This document shows positions 17,736 to 25,968 of a stretch of DNA of 64,000 nt, one piece after another (position 1 is the stretch's first letter; each line of letters opens with the position of its first letter). The position numbers and the translations under genes are program-made. The stretch spans positions 62,001 to 126,000 of the forward strand of contig CANQNT010000005.1 of NCBI GenBank assembly GCA_947625255.1. The letters are read 5' to 3'. Origin of the DNA: an uncultured Acetatifactor sp. GTDB lineage: Bacteria > Bacillota > Clostridia > Lachnospirales > Lachnospiraceae. Under the pieces are notes generated by a model. That model did no database searches, had not been told where the DNA came from, and saw nothing but the letters and a program-made list of their open reading frames with translations.

Positions 17736-18647
17736 ATGGTGATGGAAGCGGTATTGGAGGCTTTGGGCCAAATCGTACCAAAGAATCGGATTTACCGCCA
17801 GGAGCCCATGTCCAGGCATACGGCGTTTCGCATTGGCGGACCGGCGGATGTGCTGGTAGAGGTGGAGAGCAGGGATCAATTGAAGCGTCTGTTGGAGGTC
17901 CTCAGACAGGCGGCGGTCCCTTTCCTCCTGTTGGGCAATGGCAGTAATCTTCTGGTGAGAGACCAAGGATATCGCGGAGTCGTGCTGCATATTGGCGCAT
18001 TGATGAATCGTATTCAGGTGACGAATGATACGATAACCGCGCAGGCGGGAGCCTTGATGTCCCAGATTGCATCGGAAGCGTTAAAGCATGGTTTGACGGG
18101 ATTTGAATTTGCTTCCGGGATTCCGGGTTCTATCGGCGGCGGCGTGGTAATGAATGCGGGTGCTTATGGCGGAGAATTAAAGCATGTGGTGACCAGGGTG
18201 AGGGTCTTGGACGAGGCAGGCCGGGAGTGCGTGCTTTCCAATGAAGATATGGAATTTGGTTACCGCGTAAGCGTGCTTAAAAAGCGTCCCCTTACGGTGA
18301 CGGAGGTGGAACTTCGGCTGCGGCCGGGAGATCCGGCCCGGATTAAGTCATCTATGGAAGAACTGGCCAGAAAGCGCCGGGAGAAGCAGCCGCTGGAATA
18401 TCCCAGCGCAGGCAGTACCTTTAAGCGGCCGGACGGATATTTCGCTGGTGAACTGATCATGAAGGCGGGACTGCGTGGTTTTCAGGTCGGCGGTGCCAGA
18501 GTGTCTGACAAGCATTGCGGTTTTGTGATCAATACGGGAAATGCCAGTGCCGCGGACGTGATAGCGGTCATGGAGGAAACACAGCGCAGAGTGAAGGAAG
18601 CTTTCGGCGTGGATTTGGAGCCGGAGGTTATCATACTGGGAGAGTAG
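17736..18647 (+). CDS. murB: UDP-N-acetylenolpyruvoylglucosamine reductase
   Basis: FAD- and NADPH-dependent enzyme of peptidoglycan precursor synthesis (UDP-MurNAc formation). I chose the ATG at 17736 because GGAGG (17725-17729) is 6 bases upstream; the protein has 303 residues. FAD-domain motifs are RHTAFRIGGPADVLVEV, LGNGSNLLVRD and GFEFASGIPGSIGGGVVMNAGAYGGE. The catalytic Ser is in YPSAGSTFKRP, and the C-terminal GFVINTGNASAADV is typical of the B. subtilis type. In the hprK-crh cluster. Confidence 0.96.
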   Translation: MVMEAVLEALGQIVPKNRIYRQEPMSRHTAFRIGGPADVLVEVESRDQLKRLLEVLRQAAVPFLLLGNGSNLLVRDQGYRGVVLHIGALMNRIQVTNDTITAQAGALMSQIASEALKHGLTGFEFASGIPGSIGGGVVMNAGAYGGELKHVVTRVRVLDEAGRECVLSNEDMEFGYRVSVLKKRPLTVTEVELRLRPGDPARIKSSMEELARKRREKQPLEYPSAGSTFKRPDGYFAGELIMKAGLRGFQVGGARVSDKHCGFVINTGNASAADVIAVMEETQRRVKEAFGVDLEPEVIILGE

Positions 18648-18655
18648 TCTGAAAA

Positions 18656-19522
18656 ATGAGATTTGTGGTAGTGACCGGGATGAGCGGGAGCGGCAAAAGC
18701 ACCGCTTTGAAGATGTTGGAGGACATGGGCTTTTACTGTGTGGATAATTTGCCCATCTTTCTCATTGATAAATTTGTGGAGCTGATTGCCGCGCCAAACG
18801 GTGAGATCACCAAAGTGGCGTTGGGACTGGACGTGCGCGCCGGCCAGTCCTTTGAAGAAGCCACCATGGTGTTGGAAGGCCTGAAGAACAATGGCTATCA
18901 ATTGGAGATTTTGTTCATGGAGGCCGAAGACGGCGTGCTGATCAAGCGCTATAAGGAGACCAGGAGGGTGCATCCTCTGGCGGCAGAGGGTCGCGTGGAA
19001 GAAGGGGTACGCAGGGAACGCAAGGTTCTGGAAAATATCAGAAGCCACGCGGATTATGTACTGGATACCACTCATCTTTTGACCAGGGAATTAAAGGAAG
19101 AGCTTGACCGTATTTTTATCAGGAATGAAGAATATAATAGTCTCATGATAACAGTGTTGTCTTTCGGATTCAAATACGGAATTCCGGCGGACGCGGATCT
19201 GGTGTTTGACGTGCGTTTTTTACCCAATCCGTTTTATATTGACGAGCTTAAGCACAAGACCGGCAACGATGCCGAGGTGCAGGAATATGTTCTGGGCTTT
19301 GGAGAAGCGGAAGAGTTCATGAGGAAGCTGACGGACATGATTCTTTTCCTTGTGCCGAATTATGTCAGAGAAGGAAAGTACCGCCTGGTCATTGCCATCG
19401 GCTGTACGGGCGGCAAGCACCGGAGCGTGACATTGGCCAATGAGCTTTATCGTCGGATGAAGGATCAGGGGAATTATGGCCTGAAGCTTTATCATAGGGA
19501 TGTTTACAACAGAGGTATGTAG
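18656..19522 (+). CDS. rapZ: RapZ/YvcJ nucleotide-binding regulator
   Basis: P-loop protein of 288 residues. In E. coli, RapZ is an RNase E adapter sensing GlcN6P; B. subtilis YvcJ is a nucleotide-binding protein affecting competence. The Walker A GMSGSGKS is at residues 8-15, and the GFYCVDNLP motif follows. The conserved C-terminal domain shows FGFKYGIPADADLVFDVRFLPNP and IAIGCTGGKHRSV. It starts 8 bases after murB and is followed by whiA after 2 bases. In many Firmicutes yvcK lies between rapZ and whiA; it is absent here. Confidence 0.94.
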   Translation: MRFVVVTGMSGSGKSTALKMLEDMGFYCVDNLPIFLIDKFVELIAAPNGEITKVALGLDVRAGQSFEEATMVLEGLKNNGYQLEILFMEAEDGVLIKRYKETRRVHPLAAEGRVEEGVRRERKVLENIRSHADYVLDTTHLLTRELKEELDRIFIRNEEYNSLMITVLSFGFKYGIPADADLVFDVRFLPNPFYIDELKHKTGNDAEVQEYVLGFGEAEEFMRKLTDMILFLVPNYVREGKYRLVIAIGCTGGKHRSVTLANELYRRMKDQGNYGLKLYHRDVYNRGM

Positions 19523-19524
19523 GA

Positions 19525-20391
19525 ATGTCGTTTTCCAGTGAGGTGAAAGAAGAGCTGGCGAAGCGCATCAGTCCTGCCAGGCATTGTCAGATAGCGGAGT
19601 TGGCGGCTTTCATGTGCTTTAGCGGTCAGTATGTACAAGGTGAAAAGGGCCGGTATCAAATCGGTTTTCAGACAGAAAATGAACAGATTATAAGAAAATG
19701 CTTTACATTATTAAAAAAAACATTTAATATAGACTGTGGCGTTGAAATGAGCGAGGATGAGATGCGGGTGTTACAGAATAAATTCGGCAGCCTTGAAGAA
19801 CCTGTCAGTCATATGCTCATTAAAAATTCTTGCTGTCAGAGAGCTTTTCTCAGAGGAGCTTTTCTCAGCGTGGGTTCTATGAGCGATCCCCGGAAAGGGT
19901 ATCACTTGGAGTTTGTATGCGATCATGAGGCAAAGGCCGGGCAGCTTCGCGATGTGATACAAGGATTTGGTATAGAGGCGAAGGTCATTCTTCGCAAGAA
20001 GTATTACGTCGTTTATCTGAAGGAGGGAGCGGGCATTGTGGATCTGCTCAATGTTATGGAAGCACCGGTATCGCTGATGAATCTGGAAAATCTGCGTATT
20101 TTGAAAGAAGTGCGTAATTCCGTGAACCGGCGTGTCAATTGTGAGGCGGCAAATATTACCAAGACGGTGAATGCGGCGGCCAGACAGATTGAGGACATCG
20201 AACTGTTGAGGGAACGGTATGGTTTTCAGAATCTGCCCGAGAGCCTCCGAAAGATGGCGGAGATTCGTCTGGAATATCCGGATGCCTCGTTAAAGGAGTT
20301 GGGAGAATATCTGAACCCACCTGTAGGTAAGTCCGGAGTTAATCACAGACTTCGGAAGCTGAGCGAGCTGGCAGAAAGATGGAGGGCGTAG
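19525..20391 (+). CDS. whiA: WhiA sporulation/division regulator
   Basis: DNA-binding protein with an N-terminal LAGLIDADG-endonuclease-like domain and a C-terminal helix-turn-helix. In Bacillus it influences cell division and chromosome segregation. 288 residues, somewhat shorter than the usual ~310; the gap appears to be in the middle, after DEMRVLQNKFG. Recognisable parts are SFSSEVKEELA, CCQRAFLRGAFLSVGS, YHLEFVCDHEA, NRRVNCEAANITKTVNAA and the C-terminal PPVGKSGVNHRLRKL. It starts 2 bases after rapZ. Confidence 0.94.
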   Translation: MSFSSEVKEELAKRISPARHCQIAELAAFMCFSGQYVQGEKGRYQIGFQTENEQIIRKCFTLLKKTFNIDCGVEMSEDEMRVLQNKFGSLEEPVSHMLIKNSCCQRAFLRGAFLSVGSMSDPRKGYHLEFVCDHEAKAGQLRDVIQGFGIEAKVILRKKYYVVYLKEGAGIVDLLNVMEAPVSLMNLENLRILKEVRNSVNRRVNCEAANITKTVNAAARQIEDIELLRERYGFQNLPESLRKMAEIRLEYPDASLKELGEYLNPPVGKSGVNHRLRKLSELAERWRA

Positions 20392-20409
20392 AAATGAGGA
20401 GGAACGATT

Positions 20410-20673
20410 ATGACACAAAGGGCAATTGAGATCAAACTGAGCAATGGCTTGGAGGCGCGGCCGATCGCTGTGCTGGTTCAGGTGGCCAGCAAATATGAGA
20501 GCAGCATCTACATCGAGTCCGGTGATAAGAAAGTGAATGCCAAAAGCATTATGGGCATGATGAGTCTGAGTCTGCGCAATGGGGAGAGCATTGTCGTGAA
20601 TGCCAGTGGAGCGGATGAACAGGAAGCGGCGAATGACATCGAAAGATTCCTTAGAGGATCCGGCGAATCATAA
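20410..20673 (+). CDS. Crh-like HPr family protein lacking His15
   Basis: 87-residue HPr fold. The HPr active-site consensus GLHARP reads G13-L-E-A-R-P here, so the phosphoenolpyruvate-dependent His15 is Glu15. The regulatory Ser46 is kept in K45-SIMGMMSL. This is the logic of B. subtilis Crh (Gln15): no sugar transport function, but a target of HprK and cofactor of CcpA. Its place at the end of the hprK cluster supports that role. The C-terminus is normal. A regulatory rather than PTS function is inferred. Confidence 0.85.
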   Translation: MTQRAIEIKLSNGLEARPIAVLVQVASKYESSIYIESGDKKVNAKSIMGMMSLSLRNGESIVVNASGADEQEAANDIERFLRGSGES

Positions 20674-20689
20674 GCGGGTAAAATTGGGG

Positions 20690-20731
20690 ACAGAATCAAT
20701 GGAGCGATGAACTTCTATTGATTCTGTTTTT
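20690..20731 (+). terminator. Terminator after the hprK-crh cluster
   Basis: 11-bp perfect stem ACAGAATCAAT / ATTGATTCTGT with a 16-base loop, followed directly by TTTT. Confidence 0.85.
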
Positions 20732-20803
20732 CATGTGGCCAGGGGATGACGATCTCACGCAGACGAGGCGCCCGTCGTAGGCATAATGGAAAGGCGGTAT
20801 TGC

Positions 20804-21706
20804 ATGGCGGATAAGAAGATGTTGTTTATTTATAATCCTAAGGCAGGGAAAGCGCAAATTCGAAGCAAGCTTTCGGATATTCTGGAGTTGTTTGCGGACG
20901 GAGGCTATGAGGTTACTGTCACTCCTACCAGGAAAAGGGGAGACGCTGTGGAAATTACCGCATACCGGCCTCCGATTTACGATTTGGTGGTCTGCAGCGG
21001 CGGTGACGGCACATTGGACGAAGTGGTCACCGGTATGATGAAAAGTTCTTTCGCCACTCCGATTGGTTATATTCCTGCCGGGAGTACCAACGACTTCGGC
21101 GGCAGTCTGGGATTGCCCAAAAATATGCTGAAAGCAGCGGAAACCATCATTATAGGAGAAAGCTTTTCCTGTGACGTGGGGGCTTTCAACGAAGATATCT
21201 TTGTCTATATCGCGGCTTTTGGACTCTTTACCGATGTTTCCTATGAGACTGGCCAGGACATGAAAAATCTTTTGGGGCATATGGCTTACTTACTGGAGGG
21301 GATGAAACGCCTGTCTTCCATCCGCTCCTATCATATGAAGATCCGGTTTGATGGACAGACCGTGGAAGACGACTTCGTCTTCGGCATGATCACGAACTCC
21401 GTCTCCGTAGGCGGTTTCAAGCATATCACGGGCAACAATGTAAAACTGGATGACGGAGTTTTTGAAGTGACCCTGATCAAGCTTCCCAAAAACGCTGTGG
21501 AATTAAACAATATCATGGTATCTCTTTTAAACCGTGATATCGACACTGACGCCATGTACTGTTTCCGCACTGCCAGTCTGACCATTGAATCCCAGGAAGA
21601 GGTCGCCTGGACGCTGGATGGAGAGTATGGTGGTTCCCACAAGGAAGTTTCCATTTTCAACCGCCGTCAGGCCATCCAAATGCGTATCAAAAAACAGAGC
21701 CAGTAA
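20804..21706 (+). CDS. Diacylglycerol/lipid kinase family protein (YegS/DgkB-like)
   Basis: 300-residue lipid kinase family member. The NAD/DAG-kinase-like fold is shown by LFIYNPKAGKAQIRSKL, VVCSGGDGTLDEVVTGMM (the GGDGT nucleotide-binding motif) and YIPAGSTNDFGGSLGLP. The C-terminal beta-domain includes DGVFEVTLIKLP. DgkB recycles diacylglycerol from lipoteichoic acid synthesis; the exact lipid here is not certain. I chose the ATG at 20804, six bases after GGAAAGGCGG; an in-frame ATG 18 bases earlier is possible. Confidence 0.9.
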   Translation: MADKKMLFIYNPKAGKAQIRSKLSDILELFADGGYEVTVTPTRKRGDAVEITAYRPPIYDLVVCSGGDGTLDEVVTGMMKSSFATPIGYIPAGSTNDFGGSLGLPKNMLKAAETIIIGESFSCDVGAFNEDIFVYIAAFGLFTDVSYETGQDMKNLLGHMAYLLEGMKRLSSIRSYHMKIRFDGQTVEDDFVFGMITNSVSVGGFKHITGNNVKLDDGVFEVTLIKLPKNAVELNNIMVSLLNRDIDTDAMYCFRTASLTIESQEEVAWTLDGEYGGSHKEVSIFNRRQAIQMRIKKQSQ

Positions 21707-21886
21707 ATTGAAAGCTCAAAAGTGGCTCAAAAGCGGCATAAGAAAAAATACAAACCCTATTTCCTTTTTGGGAAAATTATGTTATATTTATAGCAAAGTA
21801 GGCGGTTTCGGGCAGATCAACGATTTCTGATCCTGAATCGCCATCAAATACCCGCAAGGGCAATCTAAATAATGGAGGTAATTACA

Positions 21887-22750
21887 ATGTTAGTATCTGC
21901 AACTGAGATGCTTCAAAAAGCAAAAGCGGGCCATTATGCGGTAGGCCAGTTCAACATTAACAACCTGGAATGGACCAAGGCGATTCTTCTGACCGCGCAG
22001 GAGAACAATTCTCCCGTCATTCTCGGTGTTTCCGAGGGCGCGGGCAAGTATATGGGCGGTTTCCATGTCGTAGTAGGCATGGTAAAGGGTATGCTTCAGG
22101 ATTTGAATATTACCGTTCCCGTAGCGCTTCATTTGGATCACGGTACTTTTGAAGGCTGCTATAAGTGTATCGAAGCAGGCTTCTCATCCATTATGTTTGA
22201 CGGCTCCCATTATCCCATTGATGAGAACGTTGCCAAGACCACGCAGCTGGTGGCGGATGCCCATGCAAAGGGCATTTCCATTGAGGCTGAGGTAGGTGCC
22301 ATCGGCGGTGAGGAAGATGGTGTCGTAGGCATGGGCGAGTGCGCTGATCCGAACGAGTGCAAGATGATCGCTGATCTGGGCGTTGACTTCCTGGCTGCAG
22401 GTATTGGCAACATTCATGGCAAGTATCCCGCAAACTGGCCAGGCCTGAGCTTTGAGACCCTGGATGCCGTTCAGCAGAAGACCGGCGATCTGCCTCTGGT
22501 GCTTCATGGCGGCACGGGCATTCCCGCTGACATGATCAAGAAAGCCATTTCCCTGGGTGTTGCAAAGATTAATGTGAACACCGAGTGCCAGCTGTCCTTT
22601 GCCGCTGCTACCCGTAAGTACGTCGAGGAAGGCAAGGATCTGCAGGGCAAGGGCTTCGATCCTCGTAAGCTTCTGGCTCCTGGCTTCCAGGCCATTAAGG
22701 ACACTGTGAAGGAGAAAATGGAACTGTTTGGATCCGTTGGCAAGGCATAA
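21887..22750 (+). CDS. fba: Class II fructose-1,6-bisphosphate aldolase
   Basis: Zinc-dependent glycolytic aldolase, 287 residues. The start ATG at 21887 has GGAGG (21874-21878) 8 bases upstream. Features are FNINNLEW, the zinc ligand region ALHLDHGTFEGC, MFDGSHYPIDENV, EAEVGAIGGEEDG, HGKYPANWPGLSF and the phosphate-binding LVLHGGTGIP and KINVNTECQ. Codon use is strongly biased, as expected for a highly expressed gene. It stands alone before a strong terminator. Confidence 0.97.
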   Translation: MLVSATEMLQKAKAGHYAVGQFNINNLEWTKAILLTAQENNSPVILGVSEGAGKYMGGFHVVVGMVKGMLQDLNITVPVALHLDHGTFEGCYKCIEAGFSSIMFDGSHYPIDENVAKTTQLVADAHAKGISIEAEVGAIGGEEDGVVGMGECADPNECKMIADLGVDFLAAGIGNIHGKYPANWPGLSFETLDAVQQKTGDLPLVLHGGTGIPADMIKKAISLGVAKINVNTECQLSFAAATRKYVEEGKDLQGKGFDPRKLLAPGFQAIKDTVKEKMELFGSVGKA

Positions 22751-22814
22751 AAAGCCCAAAAGGGGACTGGCCGAAATTATGATCTGTGGCAAGTAGACGA
22801 AATACAAAGAATTT

Positions 22815-22850
22815 ATACCGCCGAGAACAGTGAGTTCTCGGCGGTATTTT
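22815..22850 (+). terminator. Terminator of fba
   Basis: Perfect 14-bp stem ATACCGCCGAGAAC / GTTCTCGGCGGTAT with a 5-base loop, then TTTT. Confidence 0.9.
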
Positions 22851-22895
22851 ACAAGGTCCATCTCTCTGGGCCGGAAAAAGCGAAAGCAAAATGGA

Positions 22896-23978
22896 TCATA
22901 TGGACGCAAAAGGATCGTTCTGGGTCTGCTGCATTACGGCGTTGTAATGTGCCAGGAATTCTTCCCGGTTCTTGCGGAACATTTTGTCAAGCTCATCGCT
23001 GTAGCCTAAAGTGATATGGGGATAGTTTTCGGCCAGCGTCTTTAAAATGGCCTGCGCCTGCTCTTCGTTGGCTACGCTCACGCTCTCTTTCTTGCCGTCC
23101 AGAAGGCCCAGCATCACAGAATACTCATGACCAACGGTAAAACCGTTTCTTTTTTTGGTAACGGTGTACTGGTAAGCCCAGACAATCTTTGAAATCTCGC
23201 AGAAAATTGTGCGCGCCCCATTATGGCCGCAGAAAAACTGGTTGTTGAGCTTGATCCCGTTTACTTCCGGAGTGGAACTCAGGAAATTTTCCACCTTTTC
23301 GCGCGTGGCTTCCGGATTGGCACTGGCGGAAATATATTTTGTGATGCTCTTCTGGTAAGCGCCGCTCAGAACTCTGATCAGGAGAAATATGGCAATCGCC
23401 ACCATGGTCAGCGCCAGACACCCGCAGCCGATAACGCCACCCTTATCGTAGGCGCCGATCTGATCCGTATCCAGATAGTAAGGCAGAATGATGGACTGGG
23501 ATTCCTCATCCAGATTATACCAATCCCACCAATCCCTATAATACTTCAGGCTATCGCTTGGCATTTTGCGAATGGTTCCGCTGATCTTGTACTGCCTGGC
23601 GATGACCGCGTCTTCATCGGCTTCCTCATCCAAATAGCTGAAGCAGGCTTCCATCAGGGCTTCCGCACGCTTAATGCCGCTCTTCGGCACGCGGAGCCCT
23701 ATGTAATAATCAGAGCCCCCATCGATAATATATTCCATGGCTACCGTCTTGTCGCCGTCCACTTCTTCCACGTAGCTCCCATAGATGAAGTACAGCGTGC
23801 CGGACAAATAGGTGCCATCCAGATCTTCCGCGGAGAAATCCACTTCATCCAGGTTCTGGCCGTTGGCAATCGTCATCAACGCCGGAATCACGTTGTACAT
23901 GGCGAAGCCAAAAACAAACGCCAGCACAATGAAAACAAAGAGCATCTCCTTTAACGCTTTTTTCCTTAGTTCTTTCAT
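22896..23978 (-). CDS. Two-helix membrane protein, possibly DUF6709-like
   Basis: 360 residues from the ATG at 23978, which has AGGAGG 8 bases upstream; the longer frame begins inside that site. There is one hydrophobic helix near the N-terminus (about 13-35) and another in the middle (about 185-208, after a Gly/Cys-rich GGVIGCGC). The segment between them, about 150 residues, is acidic and probably outside the cell. The ~150-residue C-terminal part would be cytoplasmic. The pattern recalls the clostridial family DUF6709, but I could not verify this. Function unknown; its own promoter lies at 24034-24061. Confidence 0.7.
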   Translation of the reverse strand: MKELRKKALKEMLFVFIVLAFVFGFAMYNVIPALMTIANGQNLDEVDFSAEDLDGTYLSGTLYFIYGSYVEEVDGDKTVAMEYIIDGGSDYYIGLRVPKSGIKRAEALMEACFSYLDEEADEDAVIARQYKISGTIRKMPSDSLKYYRDWWDWYNLDEESQSIILPYYLDTDQIGAYDKGGVIGCGCLALTMVAIAIFLLIRVLSGAYQKSITKYISASANPEATREKVENFLSSTPEVNGIKLNNQFFCGHNGARTIFCEISKIVWAYQYTVTKKRNGFTVGHEYSVMLGLLDGKKESVSVANEEQAQAILKTLAENYPHITLGYSDELDKMFRKNREEFLAHYNAVMQQTQNDPFASI

Positions 23979-24033
23979 TTGTTCAATCCTCCTCATAGAT
24001 AATAAAACCTGTTATCCCCAATATATCAAAATC

Positions 24034-24061
24034 ATTATACTACTTTGCGCGTAAAATTCAA
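24034..24061 (-). promoter_or_regulatory. Promoter of the DUF6709-like gene
   Basis: On the minus strand, TTGAAT (24056-24061) and TATAAT (24034-24039) with 16-base spacing, about 55 bases before the start codon. Confidence 0.7.
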
Positions 24062-24158
24062 CTGGAAAGAGGAGAGAACGGTTCCGAAAAATGGTGAATA
24101 AAAATGGAAAAATGTCGAATTATATTGAAAAGGAAGAAAAGTCTTCTAAAAAGGGAGG

Positions 24159-24188
24159 ATGCCAGGAAAATCGCTTTTCCTGGCATTT
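24159..24188. terminator. Strong hairpin, likely terminator
   Basis: 12-bp perfect stem ATGCCAGGAAAA / TTTTCCTGGCAT with a 4-base loop. On the plus strand it is followed by TTATTAT; on the minus strand by CCTCCCTTTTT. The transcript it ends is not evident. Confidence 0.65.
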
Positions 24189-24360
24189 ATTATGAAAAAG
24201 TTATTTGATAAACAATAAGCTGTTGTGATCATCGATCGAAACACTCATGATTTACACCCTTTTCTAAATTCCAGTATAGCGAAAAGTGATGTATAAACCA
24301 TGATTTGAAATTAAAGAAACATTTAACCTTTTGTGAATAAAGTATGAACAAAGGCCGCCT

Positions 24361-24891
24361 TCATCTGTCCTTTAATTTATCCGGTTCCGGATAGGTCACG
24401 CCGAAGGTTTCCACGGTCATGGACCGGATAACCTGCTTATTCAGGGGCCGGTCACTGTAATCAGTGCGCGTGCGCGCGATTTTGTCCACCACGTCCATGC
24501 CTTCGGTTACCTTGCCAAAGGCCGCGTAGCTGCCGTCAAGATGAGGAGAGGTTTTGTGCATGATGAAAAACTGGGACCCGGCGGAATTGGGATTCATGGC
24601 GCGCGCCATGGAGAGTACGCCCTCCGTGTGCTTCAGGTCATTTTTCACGCCGTTGGAGGCAAACTCGCCCTTGATACAGTAGCCGGGACCTCCCATTCCC
24701 GTGCCGTCGGGGCAGCCGCCCTGGATCATGAAGCCGTTGATCACACGATGAAAAGTCAGCCCATCGTAAAAATGCTTTTGAATCAGGCTGATAAAGTTAT
24801 TGACGGAAATCGGCGCCGCTTCCGGATACAATTCGGCCTTGATGACATCGCCGTTTTCCATGGTAATGGTTACAATTGGATTTTGAGCCAT
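24361..24891 (-). CDS. Peptidyl-prolyl cis-trans isomerase, cyclophilin type
   Basis: Cytoplasmic cyclophilin of 176 residues without a signal peptide. Core residues are visible: FHRVINGFMIQGGCPDGTGMGGPGY (Arg in FHR, Gln in IQGG), LSMARAMNPNSAGSQFFIM, and HLDGSYAAFGKVTEGMDVVDKI. It assists folding at proline bonds and is sensitive to cyclosporin in related enzymes. Transcribed alone on the minus strand, divergent from the GNAT gene. Confidence 0.95.
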   Translation of the reverse strand: MAQNPIVTITMENGDVIKAELYPEAAPISVNNFISLIQKHFYDGLTFHRVINGFMIQGGCPDGTGMGGPGYCIKGEFASNGVKNDLKHTEGVLSMARAMNPNSAGSQFFIMHKTSPHLDGSYAAFGKVTEGMDVVDKIARTRTDYSDRPLNKQVIRSMTVETFGVTYPEPDKLKDR

Positions 24892-24920
24892 ATTTTGCTT
24901 TCCTTTCTGGAATGATTATT

Positions 24921-24949
24921 TTGACATCTCTTTTATTTTAGCGTATTAT
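24921..24949 (+). promoter_or_regulatory. Promoter of the GNAT gene
   Basis: Consensus TTGACA at 24921-24926 and TATTAT at 24944-24949, 17-base spacing, about 28 bases before the TTG start. Confidence 0.75.
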
Positions 24950-24976
24950 GAAAAAAACGTAAAGGGGGAACAGAGA

Positions 24977-25861
24977 TTGTTTTATCTGAAAAAAATCCGC
25001 GTGCTGCTGGCGGAGGAACGCGCGTGGCCGGCACTTCTTGCCTTGGGAGAGACTTTGCGTGTCCAGGGGATCGCCATGGAGCGGGCGGCTGCCGCGGGCT
25101 CTGTGGTCCTGGCTGAGCATGGGGATGGGATATTATGGATTACAGATTCCCCGGAATATGCCCGTGACCTGATGGCAAGGGAATTGCCCCTGTTAATTTA
25201 CCTGCATCCCTGGAATGCTTCGGAATCCTTTCCCATGGCGGGTTTTGCCATGCGGGAGCCCCAGGACCTGGACGCGGAATACCTGGAACAAGTCTATCGG
25301 CGCTTCGCCGGAATTCCCTGGCATATTTTGACGACCAGGCGCTGCGTCGTCCGCGAGATGTGTATTCAGGACGCCCCTGAATTGGAAGCCATCTATGCCC
25401 ATCCGGCAATCCGTGGAACGGTGGGGGATTTATACCGCGCCGAAACCAGGCAAACCAAGGGATTCGGAAAATTCCCGGATTCCATGGAAGTTTGCAGAAA
25501 ATATCTGGAGGATTATATCCGACAGGTTTATCCGCTCTATCAGTATGGAATCTGGATCATCGTGGAGCGGGAAACCAGCCGCGTCATAGGACGTGCCGGA
25601 TTTCGCCATTTGGAGGGAGAGCTCCCTGATCTGGGCTATCTGGTGGCCGTTCCTTACCAGCGTCAGGGTTACGCCTGGGAGGTTTGCACCGGGATTTTGG
25701 CTTATGCCGGAGATGTTCTGGGTTTCCGCCGGGTTCAGGCCCGCGTCGCCCCCGATAATACGCCCTCTCTTTCCTTGTGCCAAAAACTGGGTTTCCGGAG
25801 GGCCGGCGAGGTCGTGGAAGACGGCATGACTTATCTGCGTTTTGAAAAGACCCTGGCATGA
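24977..25861 (+). CDS. GNAT acetyltransferase with extra N-terminal domain
   Basis: 294 residues starting at TTG 24977, with AGGGGG 9 bases upstream. Residues ~1-115 form a separate alpha/beta-looking domain (VLLAEERAW, ILWITDSPEYARDLMARELPLLIYLHP) that I do not recognise beyond its occurrence with GNAT domains in Lachnospiraceae. Residues ~120-294 are a RimJ/RimL-type GNAT domain: RRCVVREMCIQDAPELEAIY at its start, acetyl-CoA loop VPYQRQGYAWEV, and NTPSLSLCQKLGFRRAG near the end. The substrate is unknown. Confidence 0.8.
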   Translation: MFYLKKIRVLLAEERAWPALLALGETLRVQGIAMERAAAAGSVVLAEHGDGILWITDSPEYARDLMARELPLLIYLHPWNASESFPMAGFAMREPQDLDAEYLEQVYRRFAGIPWHILTTRRCVVREMCIQDAPELEAIYAHPAIRGTVGDLYRAETRQTKGFGKFPDSMEVCRKYLEDYIRQVYPLYQYGIWIIVERETSRVIGRAGFRHLEGELPDLGYLVAVPYQRQGYAWEVCTGILAYAGDVLGFRRVQARVAPDNTPSLSLCQKLGFRRAGEVVEDGMTYLRFEKTLA

Positions 25862-25900
25862 ATGTATAATATGATACGCGGATTCTTGTTGCAAAATTCC

Positions 25901-25929
25901 TTGCTTTTCCCTCTTAATGTTTGTATAAT
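25901..25929 (+). promoter_or_regulatory. Promoter of nagA
   Basis: TTGCTT at 25901-25906 and TATAAT at 25924-25929, 17-base spacing. The start codon follows 40 bases later. Confidence 0.75.
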
Positions 25930-25968
25930 ATTACTATCCTGAAAGAGAAAGAGCGTGAGGAAATTCAT

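Larger units (their letters stand above)
23979..24360. other. Intergenic locus with hairpin and very small frames
   Basis: 382 bases without a recognised gene. It holds the minus-strand promoter for the DUF6709-like gene and a strong hairpin at 24159-24188. Two tiny frames flank it: a plus-strand 34-codon frame (24091-24195, weak ribosome site) and a minus-strand 15-residue frame, MSVSIDDHNSLLFIK, starting at 24250 behind a TATACT-like -10 box. Either could be a short transcript ending at the hairpin. I cannot assign a function. Confidence 0.4.

Noticed and set aside
16710..17990. 426-codon minus-strand frame opposite glucokinase and murB
   Set aside because: Antisense to two well-supported genes.
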